DNA of 50,323 nt from NCBI RefSeq assembly GCF_001667885.1, contig NZ_LZJW01000109.1, positions 1 to 50,323 on the forward strand. Direction: 5' to 3'. Below the pieces are notes generated by a model that worked only from the letters and a program-made list of their open reading frames with translations, did no database searches and was not told the origin of the DNA. Source of the stretch: Mycobacterium scrofulaceum. Its GTDB lineage: Bacteria > Actinomycetota > Actinomycetes > Mycobacteriales > Mycobacteriaceae. This document shows, one piece after another, positions 42,375 through 50,323 of this stretch. How positions within the stretch are numbered: position 1 is the first letter of the stretch; each line of letters opens with the position of its first letter. The position numbers and the translations under genes are program-made.

Positions 42375-43607
42375 TCAGCTGGACGCGTACGGCGGGGCGC
42401 CCACTCCGGCGACCGAGTGCGTGCCCCACGGCGTTCGTTCGACGATGCGGGCGTCGGCGCTGCGCCGGCCCACGGTCAGCGTCGCGGTCCGCGCACGCCC
42501 GAGCGCGTCGTCGGGCAGCGGTTGCGACGGCGAAGCGAACACCGTCCCCTGCCAGTGGTAACGGCCGTCGATCGGGTCGAGGTGTCCGGTGAGCCGGACC
42601 CGGACCGGATGGTGGGCGCCGGCGATCTCCAGCGTCGCGGCGCCGTCATAGGTGTCGTCGCGTTCCGGAGCGCTGGCCGACAGGTCGAACGCGGAGGCCA
42701 CCGGCGGGGCCTGATCGGGTGTCAGCTGCGCGCGCTCGTTGAACACCCGCAGGCTGCTGGCGCGCACTTCGATGCGGCTGCTGGCCGTGCGCTCCATCAG
42801 GCGCAGGCACTCGGCGATGTAGCGCGCCTGCGCTCCGGTGTCGGGCCCGGTGATGAAGAAGTAATTCGGAAAGCCGCGGACCGCCACTCCGTAGAAGGGC
42901 TCCATGCCGTCGTGCCACGCCTGCCGGATGGTCAGCCCGTCGGCGCCCACAAGCGTTTCATCGGCCAGCTCGTCGGGGACCGAGAATCCGGTGCCGTAGA
43001 CGATGGCGTCGACGCGGTGGTCCACGCCGTCGCGGGTGCGGATGCCCGACGACGTCACCGCCGCTATCGGCGAACCCGCCAGCTTGATCGAGGGGCGGTC
43101 GGCGGCGTCCGGGCGGAAGCGGTGGCGCAGCCAGCGTTTGGCGCGCGTTGACCACAGCGGCACCTCGGTGACTACGCGCCGCGGCGAATGCGCGAAGACG
43201 GTGACCGAAGCCGCGACCCCGGTCAGCCGGCCGATGTGGTGTGCTGCGCCGGCGTCAGTGCCGATGACCGCGAGGTGCTTGCCGGACGGATCGAACCGGG
43301 GCGGCCAGGCGGCCGCGGGAAACGACGGGCCCAGGAAGTCGCCACGACCCGCGATGTCCGGCAGCCAGGGGACGAACGGCGGTTCGGTGGCGATGACGGC
43401 CCGCGCCCGCACGGCCTCGCCGCCGGCCGTCGTCAAGCGCCAGGTGTCGCTGTCGTGTTCGAAGGCCGACCGGACCTGCGCGGCGGGCCCGTCGAGGACG
43501 ACGAAGTCGGTGATGCCGGCCGCCGCCACCGCGGCGGAAGCGCCGGCGCGCGCGCCGAGAACGACTACGGGATGGCGGGAGTTGGCGGGAGCGCCCGGCC
43601 GCGTCAC
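42375..43607 (-). CDS. Flavin-monooxygenase-like protein with DUF4873 C-terminal domain
   Basis: 410 residues, GTG start overlapping the previous stop (GTGA 43604-43607). Middle part (about 70-300) follows the flavin monooxygenase/BVMO plan: ATEPPFVPWLPDIAGRGDFLG, LAVIGTDAGAAHHI, IVYGTGF, FPNYFFITGPDTGAQ. Residues about 315-405 form a DUF4873 domain ending in PWGTHSVAGVGAPPY. The N-terminus is odd: the FAD motif reads VVVLGARAGASAA instead of GxGxxG, and about 100 residues that normally follow, with the GGTW motif, are missing. The NADPH motif also lacks its second glycine. Catalysis is doubtful. It corresponds to Rv0943c, also short. Confidence 0.8.
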   Translation of the reverse strand: MTRPGAPANSRHPVVVLGARAGASAAVAAAGITDFVVLDGPAAQVRSAFEHDSDTWRLTTAGGEAVRARAVIATEPPFVPWLPDIAGRGDFLGPSFPAAAWPPRFDPSGKHLAVIGTDAGAAHHIGRLTGVAASVTVFAHSPRRVVTEVPLWSTRAKRWLRHRFRPDAADRPSIKLAGSPIAAVTSSGIRTRDGVDHRVDAIVYGTGFSVPDELADETLVGADGLTIRQAWHDGMEPFYGVAVRGFPNYFFITGPDTGAQARYIAECLRLMERTASSRIEVRASSLRVFNERAQLTPDQAPPVASAFDLSASAPERDDTYDGAATLEIAGAHHPVRVRLTGHLDPIDGRYHWQGTVFASPSQPLPDDALGRARTATLTVGRRSADARIVERTPWGTHSVAGVGAPPYASS

Positions 43608-44512
43608 AGAAACCTGCTGCGCTTCCAGCCGCGGCGGGCGATCGGGCCGAGCAGGCCGACCTCGGTCAGGAACGCCGCCAGCGGGGCGAAACCGGCCACC
43701 TGCATCTCGCGGCGGTGCGGGCTGGTGCGCGCGATGTGTCGGGCCCGCTTCGGGTCCAGCCCCGTGCGCGCGTACGGGATCGGATTGCTGAACAGGTAGT
43801 TGAAGAAGTAGCCGCCCAGCCCGTTGATGTTGGCCATGAACCAGCGGTTGATCCGGGGCATTTCGGCCACGCGTTTACGGGCCCCGTCACGGGCGAATTG
43901 GATGTGGCGGGCCTCCTCGGTGACGTGAATCCGCATGAGGCGCTGGATGATCGGCTGCAGCTCCGGGTCGTCCATCATCTGCCGCTGCAGGGAATCGAAG
44001 ATCTCTTCGCCGATCAACGCGGCTACCCACAACATCGAGCCCCGCTGGAACGCCAGTGGGAGCGCGTTGATGATCATGCGGTGAAACAGCCTCGGCCGCA
44101 CCGGCTTTGCGCCGATGCGCTCGATGGCCTTGCCGAACATGACCATGTGACGGGTCTCGTCGCCCAGCTCGGTCAGCTTGTAGTGGGTCGACTTGCTCGT
44201 GGGGTCCTCGTGCAGGATGGTCCGCAGCAACGATTGGTTGAGCATGTTCTCGAACCAGATTCCGGCCGACAGCGTGTTGACCAGTTCCTGGCGCGACAGC
44301 TCGATCTGTTGCTCTCGGGTCATCTCGTCCCACATGGGCGTGCCGTACAGCGAGACCAGGCGCGGCGGCAAGTAGAACTTGTCAGGATCCAGCGGGGCGT
44401 CCCAGTCGATGTCGACGACCGGTTCGTAGGACTTTTTGACCGAGCCCTTCAGCAGGCGGTCGGAGAACTCCTCACGACTCGGCCCGCTCGACTTGACCGC
44501 AGTGGTGGTCAT
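43604..44512 (-). CDS. AurF-like diiron oxygenase family protein
   Basis: 302 residues from ATG 44512. Two ferritin-like metal motifs are visible: ELGDETRHMVMFGKAIERIG near residue 108 and HVTEEARHIQFARDGARK near residue 190, with an earlier Glu in ELSRQELVNTL. This is the AurF/p-aminobenzoate N-oxygenase-like family, abundant in mycobacteria and usually without known substrate. It overlaps the monooxygenase gene by four bases, so the two form an operon. A perfect inverted repeat at 44545-44564 probably serves as operator. Confidence 0.85.
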   Translation of the reverse strand: MTTTAVKSSGPSREEFSDRLLKGSVKKSYEPVVDIDWDAPLDPDKFYLPPRLVSLYGTPMWDEMTREQQIELSRQELVNTLSAGIWFENMLNQSLLRTILHEDPTSKSTHYKLTELGDETRHMVMFGKAIERIGAKPVRPRLFHRMIINALPLAFQRGSMLWVAALIGEEIFDSLQRQMMDDPELQPIIQRLMRIHVTEEARHIQFARDGARKRVAEMPRINRWFMANINGLGGYFFNYLFSNPIPYARTGLDPKRARHIARTSPHRREMQVAGFAPLAAFLTEVGLLGPIARRGWKRSRFL

Positions 44513-44544
44513 CGCTGGCGTCCCTTCATTGGGTGCTTCAGACG

Positions 44545-44564
44545 GTACCCATGGTACTGGGTAC
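44545..44564. promoter_or_regulatory. Candidate operator upstream of the AurF-like operon
   Basis: GTACCCA, six bases, TGGGTAC: perfect 7-bp arms 33-52 bases before the AurF-like start and 68 bases before cobF on the other strand. It looks like a TetR-type site; no regulator gene is adjacent, so the factor is unknown. Confidence 0.5.
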
Positions 44565-44631
44565 TTTTGGTCCCGACTAGGCCCTTCAGGTTTCGATTCG
44601 GCAATCTGTTGCAAGCGACGAGGAGGCATTC

Positions 44632-45375
44632 TTGGGCCGGCATATCCACGTCATCGGCATCGGGGCCGGCGACCCCGACTACGTGACGGTTCAGGCTATC
44701 GAGGCGCTCAACGACACCCAGGTGTTCTTCGCGATGGACAAAGGCGAGGCGAAAAGCGACCTGGTGGCGCTGCGCCGAGAGATCTGCGACCGGTTCATTC
44801 GTGAGCCCGGCTACCGCTTCGTCGAGTTGCCCGACCCCGAACGGTCGGCCGGCTCGGACTACCGCGGCGCGGTCTCGGACTGGCATGCCGCGCGGGCGCG
44901 GGTCTGGTCGGCGGCGATCGCCGCCGAGCTCGGACCTGATGGCGTCGGCGCTTTTCTGGCCTGGGGCGACCCGTCGCTCTACGACAGCACCCTGCGCATC
45001 CTGGCAGCCATCGAGGCCGAGCTCGAGTTCACGTTCGACGTCATCCCGGGCATCACGGCGGTGCAGGCGCTGACCGCCCGGCACCGCATCCCGCTCAACG
45101 AGGTCGGGGAACCGGTGCTGATCACGACCGGCCGACAGCTGCGCGCGCACGGCCTGGACGGATCAGCGGTCGTCATGCTCGACGCCGAATGCTCCTTCCG
45201 GACGTGCCCGCCTGAGACCCGCATCTGGTGGGGCGCCTACCTGGGCACCGCCGACGAGTTGCTGGTGGCGGGCACGGTCGGCGAGGTCGCCGGCGGCATC
45301 GCGGAACTTCGGGCGCAGGCCCGTGCGCGGCACGGCTGGATCATGGACACCTATTTACTGCGACCGGCAGACTGA
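44632..45375 (+). CDS. cobF: Precorrin-6A synthase (deacetylating) CobF
   Basis: 247 residues from TTG 44632, with AGGAGG at 44621-44626. The N-terminal SAM methyltransferase motif HVIGIGAGDPDYVTVQAIEAL and the FLAWGDPSLYDSTLRI motif (about residues 103-118) are those of CobF. It methylates precorrin-5 at C1 with loss of acetate in the aerobic cobalamin route. As I recall, cobF is missing in M. tuberculosis, which lost it between Rv0943c and Rv0944; this locus holds it in precisely that place. Followed after 5 bases by the Fpg/Nei gene. Confidence 0.95.
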   Translation: MGRHIHVIGIGAGDPDYVTVQAIEALNDTQVFFAMDKGEAKSDLVALRREICDRFIREPGYRFVELPDPERSAGSDYRGAVSDWHAARARVWSAAIAAELGPDGVGAFLAWGDPSLYDSTLRILAAIEAELEFTFDVIPGITAVQALTARHRIPLNEVGEPVLITTGRQLRAHGLDGSAVVMLDAECSFRTCPPETRIWWGAYLGTADELLVAGTVGEVAGGIAELRAQARARHGWIMDTYLLRPAD

Positions 45376-45380
45376 AGAGC

Positions 45381-46244
45381 GTGCCCGAACTGCCCGAGGT
45401 CGAAGCCCTGGCCGACCACCTGCGCCGCCACGCCGTCGGCTTGACCATCGGCCGCGTCGACGTCGGCGCCCTCTCCGTCCTGAAAACGTTCGACCCGCCG
45501 CTCAGCGCGTTGCACGGCCAGCCCGTGACCGGGGCGCACCGCTGGGGCAAATACCTTGGGTTGCAGGCCGGAGAGCTGTACTTGATCACCCATCTGTCGC
45601 GCGCGGGATGGCTGCGGTGGTCGGACAAGCTGTCCGCGGCGCCGCTGCGCCCCGGCAAGGGCCCGATCGCCTTGCGCGTGCACCTGGGCACGCCCGGGGA
45701 GGCGCCCGGCTTCGACCTCACCGAGGCCGGCACCCAGAAGCGGCTGGCCGTCTGGCTCGTCGGTGACCCGCAAAGCGTGCCCGGGATCGCTGCTTTGGGT
45801 CCCGACGCGCTGGAGCTCACCGTCGAGGACCTCGCCGGTCTGTTGGCCGGCAACACCGGCCGGATCAAGACGGTCATCACCGACCAGAAGGTGATCGCCG
45901 GCATCGGCAACGCCTACAGCGACGAAATCCTGCACGTTGCCAAGATGTCCCCGTTCGCGACCGCGGGCAAGCTGACCGATGAGCAGCTCACCACCCTGCA
46001 CGACGCGATGGTGTCGGTCCTGCGCGACGCGGTGAGCCGGTCGGTGGGTCAGGGGGCGGCCACGCTCAAGGGCGAGAAGCGCTCCGGCCTGCGGGTGCAC
46101 GCCCGCACCGGCCTGCCCTGTCCGGTGTGCGGGGACACCGTGCGCGAAGTCTCCTTCGCGGACAAGTCTTTTCAATACTGTCCGACGTGCCAGACCGGCG
46201 GCAAGGTGCTGGCCGACCGGCGGATGTCGCGGCTGCTCAAGTAG
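45381..46244 (+). CDS. Fpg/Nei-family DNA glycosylase
   Basis: 287 residues from GTG 45381. The catalytic N-terminus PELPEVE supplies Pro2 and Glu3; the helix-two-turn-helix segment has KVIAGIGNAYSDEIL near residue 172; the C-terminal zinc finger is CPVC...CPTC near residues 247-270. It removes oxidised bases and cuts the strand. M. tuberculosis Rv0944 is annotated as a much shorter protein, so this looks like the full-length ancestral form. Probably cotranscribed with cobF. Confidence 0.93.
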   Translation: MPELPEVEALADHLRRHAVGLTIGRVDVGALSVLKTFDPPLSALHGQPVTGAHRWGKYLGLQAGELYLITHLSRAGWLRWSDKLSAAPLRPGKGPIALRVHLGTPGEAPGFDLTEAGTQKRLAVWLVGDPQSVPGIAALGPDALELTVEDLAGLLAGNTGRIKTVITDQKVIAGIGNAYSDEILHVAKMSPFATAGKLTDEQLTTLHDAMVSVLRDAVSRSVGQGAATLKGEKRSGLRVHARTGLPCPVCGDTVREVSFADKSFQYCPTCQTGGKVLADRRMSRLLK

Positions 46245-46285
46245 GCGAGGGGCCGCGACTTGACACCTGTCGATATGCTGCCCGG

Positions 46286-47035
46286 ATGACTCGGCAGAAG
46301 ATCCTCATCACGGGCGCCAGTTCCGGCCTGGGCGCCGGCATGGCGCGGGCGTTCGCCGCCAAGGGCCGCGACCTGGCGTTGTGCGCCCGGCGCACCGACC
46401 GGCTCGACGAGCTGAAAGCCGAACTGGCCCAAAAGTATCCGGGCATCAAGATCGCCGTCGCGGCGCTGGACGTCAACGACCACGAGCAGGTGCCGAAGGT
46501 CTTCGGCGAACTCAGTGACGAGCTGGGCGGCATCGATCGGGTCATCGTCAACGCCGGCATCGGCAAGGGCGCGAAGCTCGGCTCGGGCAAGCTGTGGGCC
46601 AACAAGGCGACCCTCGAGACCAACCTGGTGGCCGCGCTGGTGCAGATCGAGACAGCGCTGGAGATGTTCAACCACGCCGGGTCGGGCCATCTGGTGCTCA
46701 TCTCCTCGGTGCTCGGCAACAAGGGCGTGCCGGGCGTCAAGGCCGCCTACGCCGCGAGCAAGGCCGGGTTGAGCTCGCTGGGTGAATCGCTGCGCGCCGA
46801 ATACGCCAAGGGGCCGATCAAGGTTTCGGTCATCGAGCCCGGTTACATCGAGTCGGAGATGACGGCCAAGTCCAACAGCACGATGTTGATGGTGGACAAC
46901 GAGACTGGCGTCAACGCGCTCGTCGCCGCCATGGAACGCGAGCCCGGCCGCGCGGCGGTGCCGTGGTGGCCGTGGGCGCCGCTGGTGCAGGTGATGCGGG
47001 TGCTGCCGCCCCCGCTCACCAAGTGGTTCGCGTGA
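46286..47035 (+). CDS. SDR-family NAD(P)-dependent oxidoreductase (Rv0945-type)
   Basis: 249 residues from ATG 46286. TGASSGLGAGMARAFA near residue 9, NAGIGKGA near 88, catalytic Ser in LISSVLG and YAASKAG near 155. A hydrophobic Trp/Pro-rich C-terminus (VPWWPWAPLVQVMRVLPPP) suggests membrane association. It matches Rv0945 by order. Substrate unknown. Convergent with the MpaB-type gene, one base between stops. Confidence 0.88.
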   Translation: MTRQKILITGASSGLGAGMARAFAAKGRDLALCARRTDRLDELKAELAQKYPGIKIAVAALDVNDHEQVPKVFGELSDELGGIDRVIVNAGIGKGAKLGSGKLWANKATLETNLVAALVQIETALEMFNHAGSGHLVLISSVLGNKGVPGVKAAYAASKAGLSSLGESLRAEYAKGPIKVSVIEPGYIESEMTAKSNSTMLMVDNETGVNALVAAMEREPGRAAVPWWPWAPLVQVMRVLPPPLTKWFA

Positions 47036-47036
47036 A

Positions 47037-48356
47037 TCAGTGCGGCACCGGCGTGTAATGCGCCGCGTCGCTGGTGAATTCGGGCTTGCCGTAGGTTGCC
47101 AGCCGTAGCTTGAGCAGCCCGATCACGTAGGCGTCGGTGATGTCCCGAAGCACGGGCATGCGGCTGGCGTGGCTCACCGCGGTGAAACGTCCGATGATGA
47201 AGGGTGCGGTGAGGGCGACGCGCACGAGGTCCGTCGGCCCCATCGAGACGCCCATGGCCTCGGCAATCTCGCGATTGCCATTGCAGAAGGTCCGAACGAA
47301 AGTGAGCTTGCTGAAACTCTTTTCGACCGCTTCGGCGCAACGGTCGAACAGGGTGGTGTCGGGCCGCAGGTAGGCCGCCATCGTGCCGCGGACGAGTTCT
47401 TGGCAGATGCTGTCGAATCCGTCGCGCAGCAGCGCCGAGCGCGCGTGCATCACGTGGATGATGTCGGCCGGTTCCGCGGGCAGCAGTTCTTCCGGCAGGC
47501 CGAGCAAAAAGCAGCGATACCTGGCGAATTCGACGACGGCGCGCTCCTCGGCGGTGAACTTCGTCCGGCCCTGCTGGCGCGCCTTGCGGGCCAGCAGGTA
47601 CTGGCCGATCATTCCGGCCGGCATCTGGTCCACCTGGGGCACGGGCATGCCGTACACGGCGGCATCCCACTTGTCGGATTTCTTCAGCGCGTTGTAGCGG
47701 ACCATCGAGTGCATCAGCCGGACCATGGCGGCCGCCTCGAAACCCGGCCCGAAACGGTCCAGCGCACCGGGCAGGGTGGTGACCGCGAAGAAACTGGCGG
47801 TCTCGTTTACCCGGCGGGCGGCCCGCTTCCCCGAGAGCGCGCCGGTCAGCGCCATCGGCAGCGCGGCGTAGGTGTTGGTGAAGGTCGCGATGAAGGCCCC
47901 TCGCGTGATGAAGGGCGCCAGCAGCGCCGCGGGGATCCGCTCTTGGCGGGCGCCCTCGCGGACCAGATCGAAGTCGATCCACTCCGGCGTGGCCTCCATC
48001 GCGGCGATGAACGAAACCAGCTCGTGGGGTGCGTCGCGCACCGCCTCGATTCCCTCTCGGCAAGCCGTCTTGAGCATGTCGATCAACTGGGCGACGCTGT
48101 GCGAATCCATCAGTGCCGCATAGGGATCGGCGACGACGTCACCCAGCAGGGTGGCGGTGCTCATCAGCTCGACCACGCGGTGGTCTTCGAGGATCGGTGC
48201 GCGGTCGGCGATCCAGGCGGGCAGGGCCGAGTCCACGTCCGGCTCCGTGGCCAGGCGATCCGGCTGCCGGTCGAAGTCGAAGTCTCCGTACAGGTTGGGC
48301 AGCAACTCGCGCTGGCGGCGGACTCGCTCGGCGAGCTCGGGGTAGTACGTGACCAT
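47037..48356 (-). CDS. MpaB/latex-clearing-type oxygenase (DUF2236)
   Basis: 439 residues. Characteristic stretches of the DUF2236 haem-oxygenase-like family: ITRGAFIATFTNTYAALPMALTG near residue 150, RVNETASFFAVTTLPGALDRFGPGFEAAAMVRLMHSMVRYN near 180-222 with the conserved Arg and His, and MPVPQVDQM. The family includes Lcp and MpaB-like proteins that bind b-type haem. Substrate unknown. Divergent from a TetR gene across an almost perfect 41-bp palindrome, so it is probably repressed by that protein. Confidence 0.83.
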   Translation of the reverse strand: MVTYYPELAERVRRQRELLPNLYGDFDFDRQPDRLATEPDVDSALPAWIADRAPILEDHRVVELMSTATLLGDVVADPYAALMDSHSVAQLIDMLKTACREGIEAVRDAPHELVSFIAAMEATPEWIDFDLVREGARQERIPAALLAPFITRGAFIATFTNTYAALPMALTGALSGKRAARRVNETASFFAVTTLPGALDRFGPGFEAAAMVRLMHSMVRYNALKKSDKWDAAVYGMPVPQVDQMPAGMIGQYLLARKARQQGRTKFTAEERAVVEFARYRCFLLGLPEELLPAEPADIIHVMHARSALLRDGFDSICQELVRGTMAAYLRPDTTLFDRCAEAVEKSFSKLTFVRTFCNGNREIAEAMGVSMGPTDLVRVALTAPFIIGRFTAVSHASRMPVLRDITDAYVIGLLKLRLATYGKPEFTSDAAHYTPVPH

Positions 48357-48369
48357 CGCTGCCTCCCAA

Positions 48370-48410
48370 TAACTAACAGTTCGTGAGCAATACTCACAAG
48401 TTGTTAGTTA
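48370..48410. promoter_or_regulatory. Large TetR operator between MpaB-type gene and tetR
   Basis: Arms of 18 bases (48370-48387 and 48393-48410) match at 15 of 18 positions around a 5-base spacer, with outer TAACTAACA/TGTTAGTTA and inner GTGAG/CTCAC blocks. It fills most of the 65-bp divergent gap, so binding would block both genes. Confidence 0.8.
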
Positions 48411-48421
48411 TGCTGTCAAGC

Positions 48422-49024
48422 ATGAGAGCGGGCAACCCGAGGCGGCGCATGACCGCCGAAGGCCGGCGCGAGCAGATCCTCGACGTCACGCACGCGATCG
48501 TCGACGCCGAGGGGTTCCACGCGGCCACACCGAACCGCATCGCCGGGGCGGCGGGCATCAATCGGTCATTGATCTATCAGCTGTTCGGCGACCCGGCGGG
48601 ACTCTTCGTGGCTCTGATCGACCGTGAGGCGGCCCGAGCCGGCGCCCAGTTCGCCGAGGCGGTCTCGGGATTGGATGCCGTCGCCGACGACCAGTCGCTC
48701 ATCGTCGCGTTCGACGGCGTGCTGGCCGCGGTCGACGCCCACCCGGCATCGTGGCGACTGTTCCTGTTCCCGCCGCAGGGTGCGCCACCGGAGCTGTACG
48801 CGCGGCTGGCTCAGTCGCAGGCCGTCGTGTTGGAGTTCTTCGTCACCGAATTGCTGCGCATCAACCCCCACGTGCATGACCCCGAATACACCGCGCGGAT
48901 CCTGCACGCCGCCGGACGCGAACTGCTGCAGCTGCACCTCAGCGAGCCACAGACCGCGACCGTGGAACGCTTGCGCACCTTCGTGCGGCGGCTGGGCTCC
49001 GACGTCATGAGCCGCACGGGCTGA
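48422..49024 (+). CDS. TetR-family transcriptional regulator
   Basis: 200 residues from ATG 48422. DNA-binding domain at residues about 15-60: RREQILDVTHAIVDAEGFHAATPNRIAGAAGINRSLIYQLF, then a helical ligand domain. An upstream start at 48383 would lie inside the operator and is unlikely. It faces away from the MpaB-type gene and should repress both itself and that gene through the 48370-48410 palindrome. Its stop adjoins the pgi stop on the other strand. Ligand unknown. Confidence 0.92.
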   Translation: MRAGNPRRRMTAEGRREQILDVTHAIVDAEGFHAATPNRIAGAAGINRSLIYQLFGDPAGLFVALIDREAARAGAQFAEAVSGLDAVADDQSLIVAFDGVLAAVDAHPASWRLFLFPPQGAPPELYARLAQSQAVVLEFFVTELLRINPHVHDPEYTARILHAAGRELLQLHLSEPQTATVERLRTFVRRLGSDVMSRTG

Positions 49025-50323
49025 TCAGCTGGTGCGGCCGCGCTCGGTCCGGTAGCGGCGCACCAGCGCATCGGTCGAGCTGTCGGACTGCGGCGCCGGC
49101 GAGCTGTCCGACGTGATCACCGGAAGCAGCGCCTTGGCCTGCGTCTTGCCCAGCTCCACCCCCCACTGGTCGAACGAGTCGATGCCCCAGATGACGCCCT
49201 CGGTGAAGACCTGATGCTCGTAAAGCGCGATCAGCTGCCCCAGCACCGACGGCGTGAGCCGGTCGGCCAGGATCGAGGTCGACGGCCGGTTGCCGGGCAT
49301 TACCTTGTGCGGCACGACGTCCGCCGGGGTGCCCTCGGCCGCAATCTCCTCGGCGGTCTTGCCGAAGGCCAGCACCTGGGTCTGGGCGAAGAAGTTACTC
49401 ATCAGCAAGTCGTGCATGCTGCCGGTGCCGTCGGCGGTCGGCAGGTCGTCGGTGGGCTGGCTGAAGCCGATGAAGTCGGCCGGCACCAGCCGGGTGCCCT
49501 GATGCAGCAATTGGTAGAAGGCGTGCTGGCCGTTCGTTCCCGGTTCGCCCCAGAAGATTTCGCCGGTGTCGGTGGTGACCGGCGTGCCGTCGGCCCGTAC
49601 CGACTTGCCGTTGGACTCCATCGTCAGCTGCTGCAGATACGCCGGGAAGCGCGCCAGGTCGTTGGAATACGGGAGCACGACGCGTGACTGCGCGCCCATG
49701 AAGTTCGAGTACCACAGCCCGATCAGCCCCAGCAGCGCCGGCGCGTTCGATTCCAGCGGCGCGGTCTTGAAATGCCGGTCCACGATGTGGAATCCGGACA
49801 GGAAGTCGGCGAATGCCTCCTTGCCGATGGCCGCCATCACCGACAGACCGATCGCCGAATCGACCGAGTACCGTCCGCCGACCCAGTCCCAGAAGCCGAA
49901 CATGTTGTCGGTGTTGATCCCGAAGTCGTCGACCAGGCGCTTGTTGGTGGAGACCGCCACGAAATGCTTGGACACCGCGGCGTCGCCGAGCGCGTCGGTC
50001 AGCCAGCGACGCGCGGCGGTCGCGTTGGTGAGGGTCTCCAGCGTGGAGAAGGTTTTCGATGCGACGACGAAAAGCGTTGTGGCGGGGTCTAAGTCGGACA
50101 GGGTGGCGACGAGGTCGGCCGGGTCGACGTTGGAGACGAAGCGGGCCGAAATCCCCGCGTCGGCGTAGTGGCGCAGCGCCTGATACACCATCACCGGACC
50201 CAGATCCGACCCGCCGATGCCGATGTTGACCACGGTGCTGATCCTTTGTCCGGTGGCCCCGGTCCATTCACCGCTGCGTAACCGGTCGGTGAAGTCGCCC
50301 ATCCGGTCCAGTACGGCGTGCAC
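49025..50323 (-). CDS. pgi: Glucose-6-phosphate isomerase (N-terminus outside window)
   Basis: 433 residues are visible, open to the window edge; the full protein is about 550, so roughly 120 N-terminal residues are missing. Signatures: [14 protein letters not shown] near the visible residue 32, [36 protein letters not shown] (PGI signature 1), the catalytic Glu in FGEP-like [20 protein letters not shown], and [12 protein letters not shown] near the end. It interconverts glucose-6-phosphate and fructose-6-phosphate. Matches Rv0946c by order. Confidence 0.97.
   Translation of the reverse strand: MHAVLDRMGDFTDRLRSGEWTGATGQRISTVVNIGIGGSDLGPVMVYQALRHYADAGISARFVSNVDPADLVATLSDLDPATTLFVVASKTFSTLETLTNATAARRWLTDALGDAAVSKHFVAVSTNKRLVDDFGINTDNMFGFWDWVGGRYSVDSAIGLSVMAAIGKEAFADFLSGFHIVDRHFKTAPLESNAPALLGLIGLWYSNFMGAQSRVVLPYSNDLARFPAYLQQLTMESNGKSVRADGTPVTTDTGEIFWGEPGTNGQHAFYQLLHQGTRLVPADFIGFSQPTDDLPTADGTGSMHDLLMSNFFAQTQVLAFGKTAEEIAAEGTPADVVPHKVMPGNRPSTSILADRLTPSVLGQLIALYEHQVFTEGVIWGIDSFDQWGVELGKTQAKALLPVITSDSSPAPQSDSSTDALVRRYRTERGRTS

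Overview
This is a high-GC actinobacterial chromosome segment, almost certainly from a non-tuberculous Mycobacterium. From about 18.2 kb to the right edge it follows the gene order I recall for M. tuberculosis Rv0924c-Rv0946c: mntH, two oxidoreductases, pstS3-pstC2-pstA1, Ku, ligD, a FAH/MBL fusion, an F420-dependent oxidoreductase, a STAS/ATPase protein, a monooxygenase, a DNA glycosylase, an SDR and pgi. There are instructive differences. cobF and a full-length Fpg/Nei gene are present. pstS is duplicated, and the pknD-pstS2-pstB-pstS1-pstC1-pstA2 block is absent. A four-gene polyol operon sits between the divergent Ku and LigD genes.

Layout. 1-3950: a partial TetR regulator divergent from a four-gene acyl-CoA type operon (SDR, DUF35, thiolase-like, HIBADH-like). 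3988-4141: a fossil IS481-family end. 4151-18186: a 14.0-kb integrative element in the 3' end of tRNA-Arg(CCT), bounded by a 21-bp direct repeat. 18167-23467: the tRNA, an F420-type oxidoreductase, a fused gamma-glutamyl enzyme, MntH and two oxidoreductases. 23781-28092: phosphate uptake genes with Pho-box-like sites. 28111-36297: Ku, the polyol operon and LigD. 36294-50323: metabolic genes, cobF, DNA repair, a TetR/MpaB-type oxygenase pair with a clear operator, and partial pgi.

The element resembles a phage satellite more than a prophage. From the left it carries a tyrosine integrase, a bidirectional terminator, an excisionase-like protein, a DUF2742 protein (family known from phiRv1/phiRv2), a replication-type winged-helix candidate, a chain of tiny genes joined by 4-base NTGA overlaps, a zinc-binding HNH-like protein and a probable terminase small subunit. 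No portal, capsid, tail, lysis or large terminase gene is visible. Cargo lies on both sides: a PIN-domain nuclease (DUF4935-like) with a freshly duplicated 60-bp coding repeat, and at the right end a two-gene leftward unit of an intact Ser-Asp-His alpha/beta hydrolase plus an 800-residue all-helical HEAT-like protein. The cargo genes are visibly richer in A+T than the backbone. The hydrolase/HEAT pair and the PIN protein are the best candidates here for an undescribed, possibly anti-phage, system. That role is inference from composition, pairing and location; nothing in the sequence proves it.
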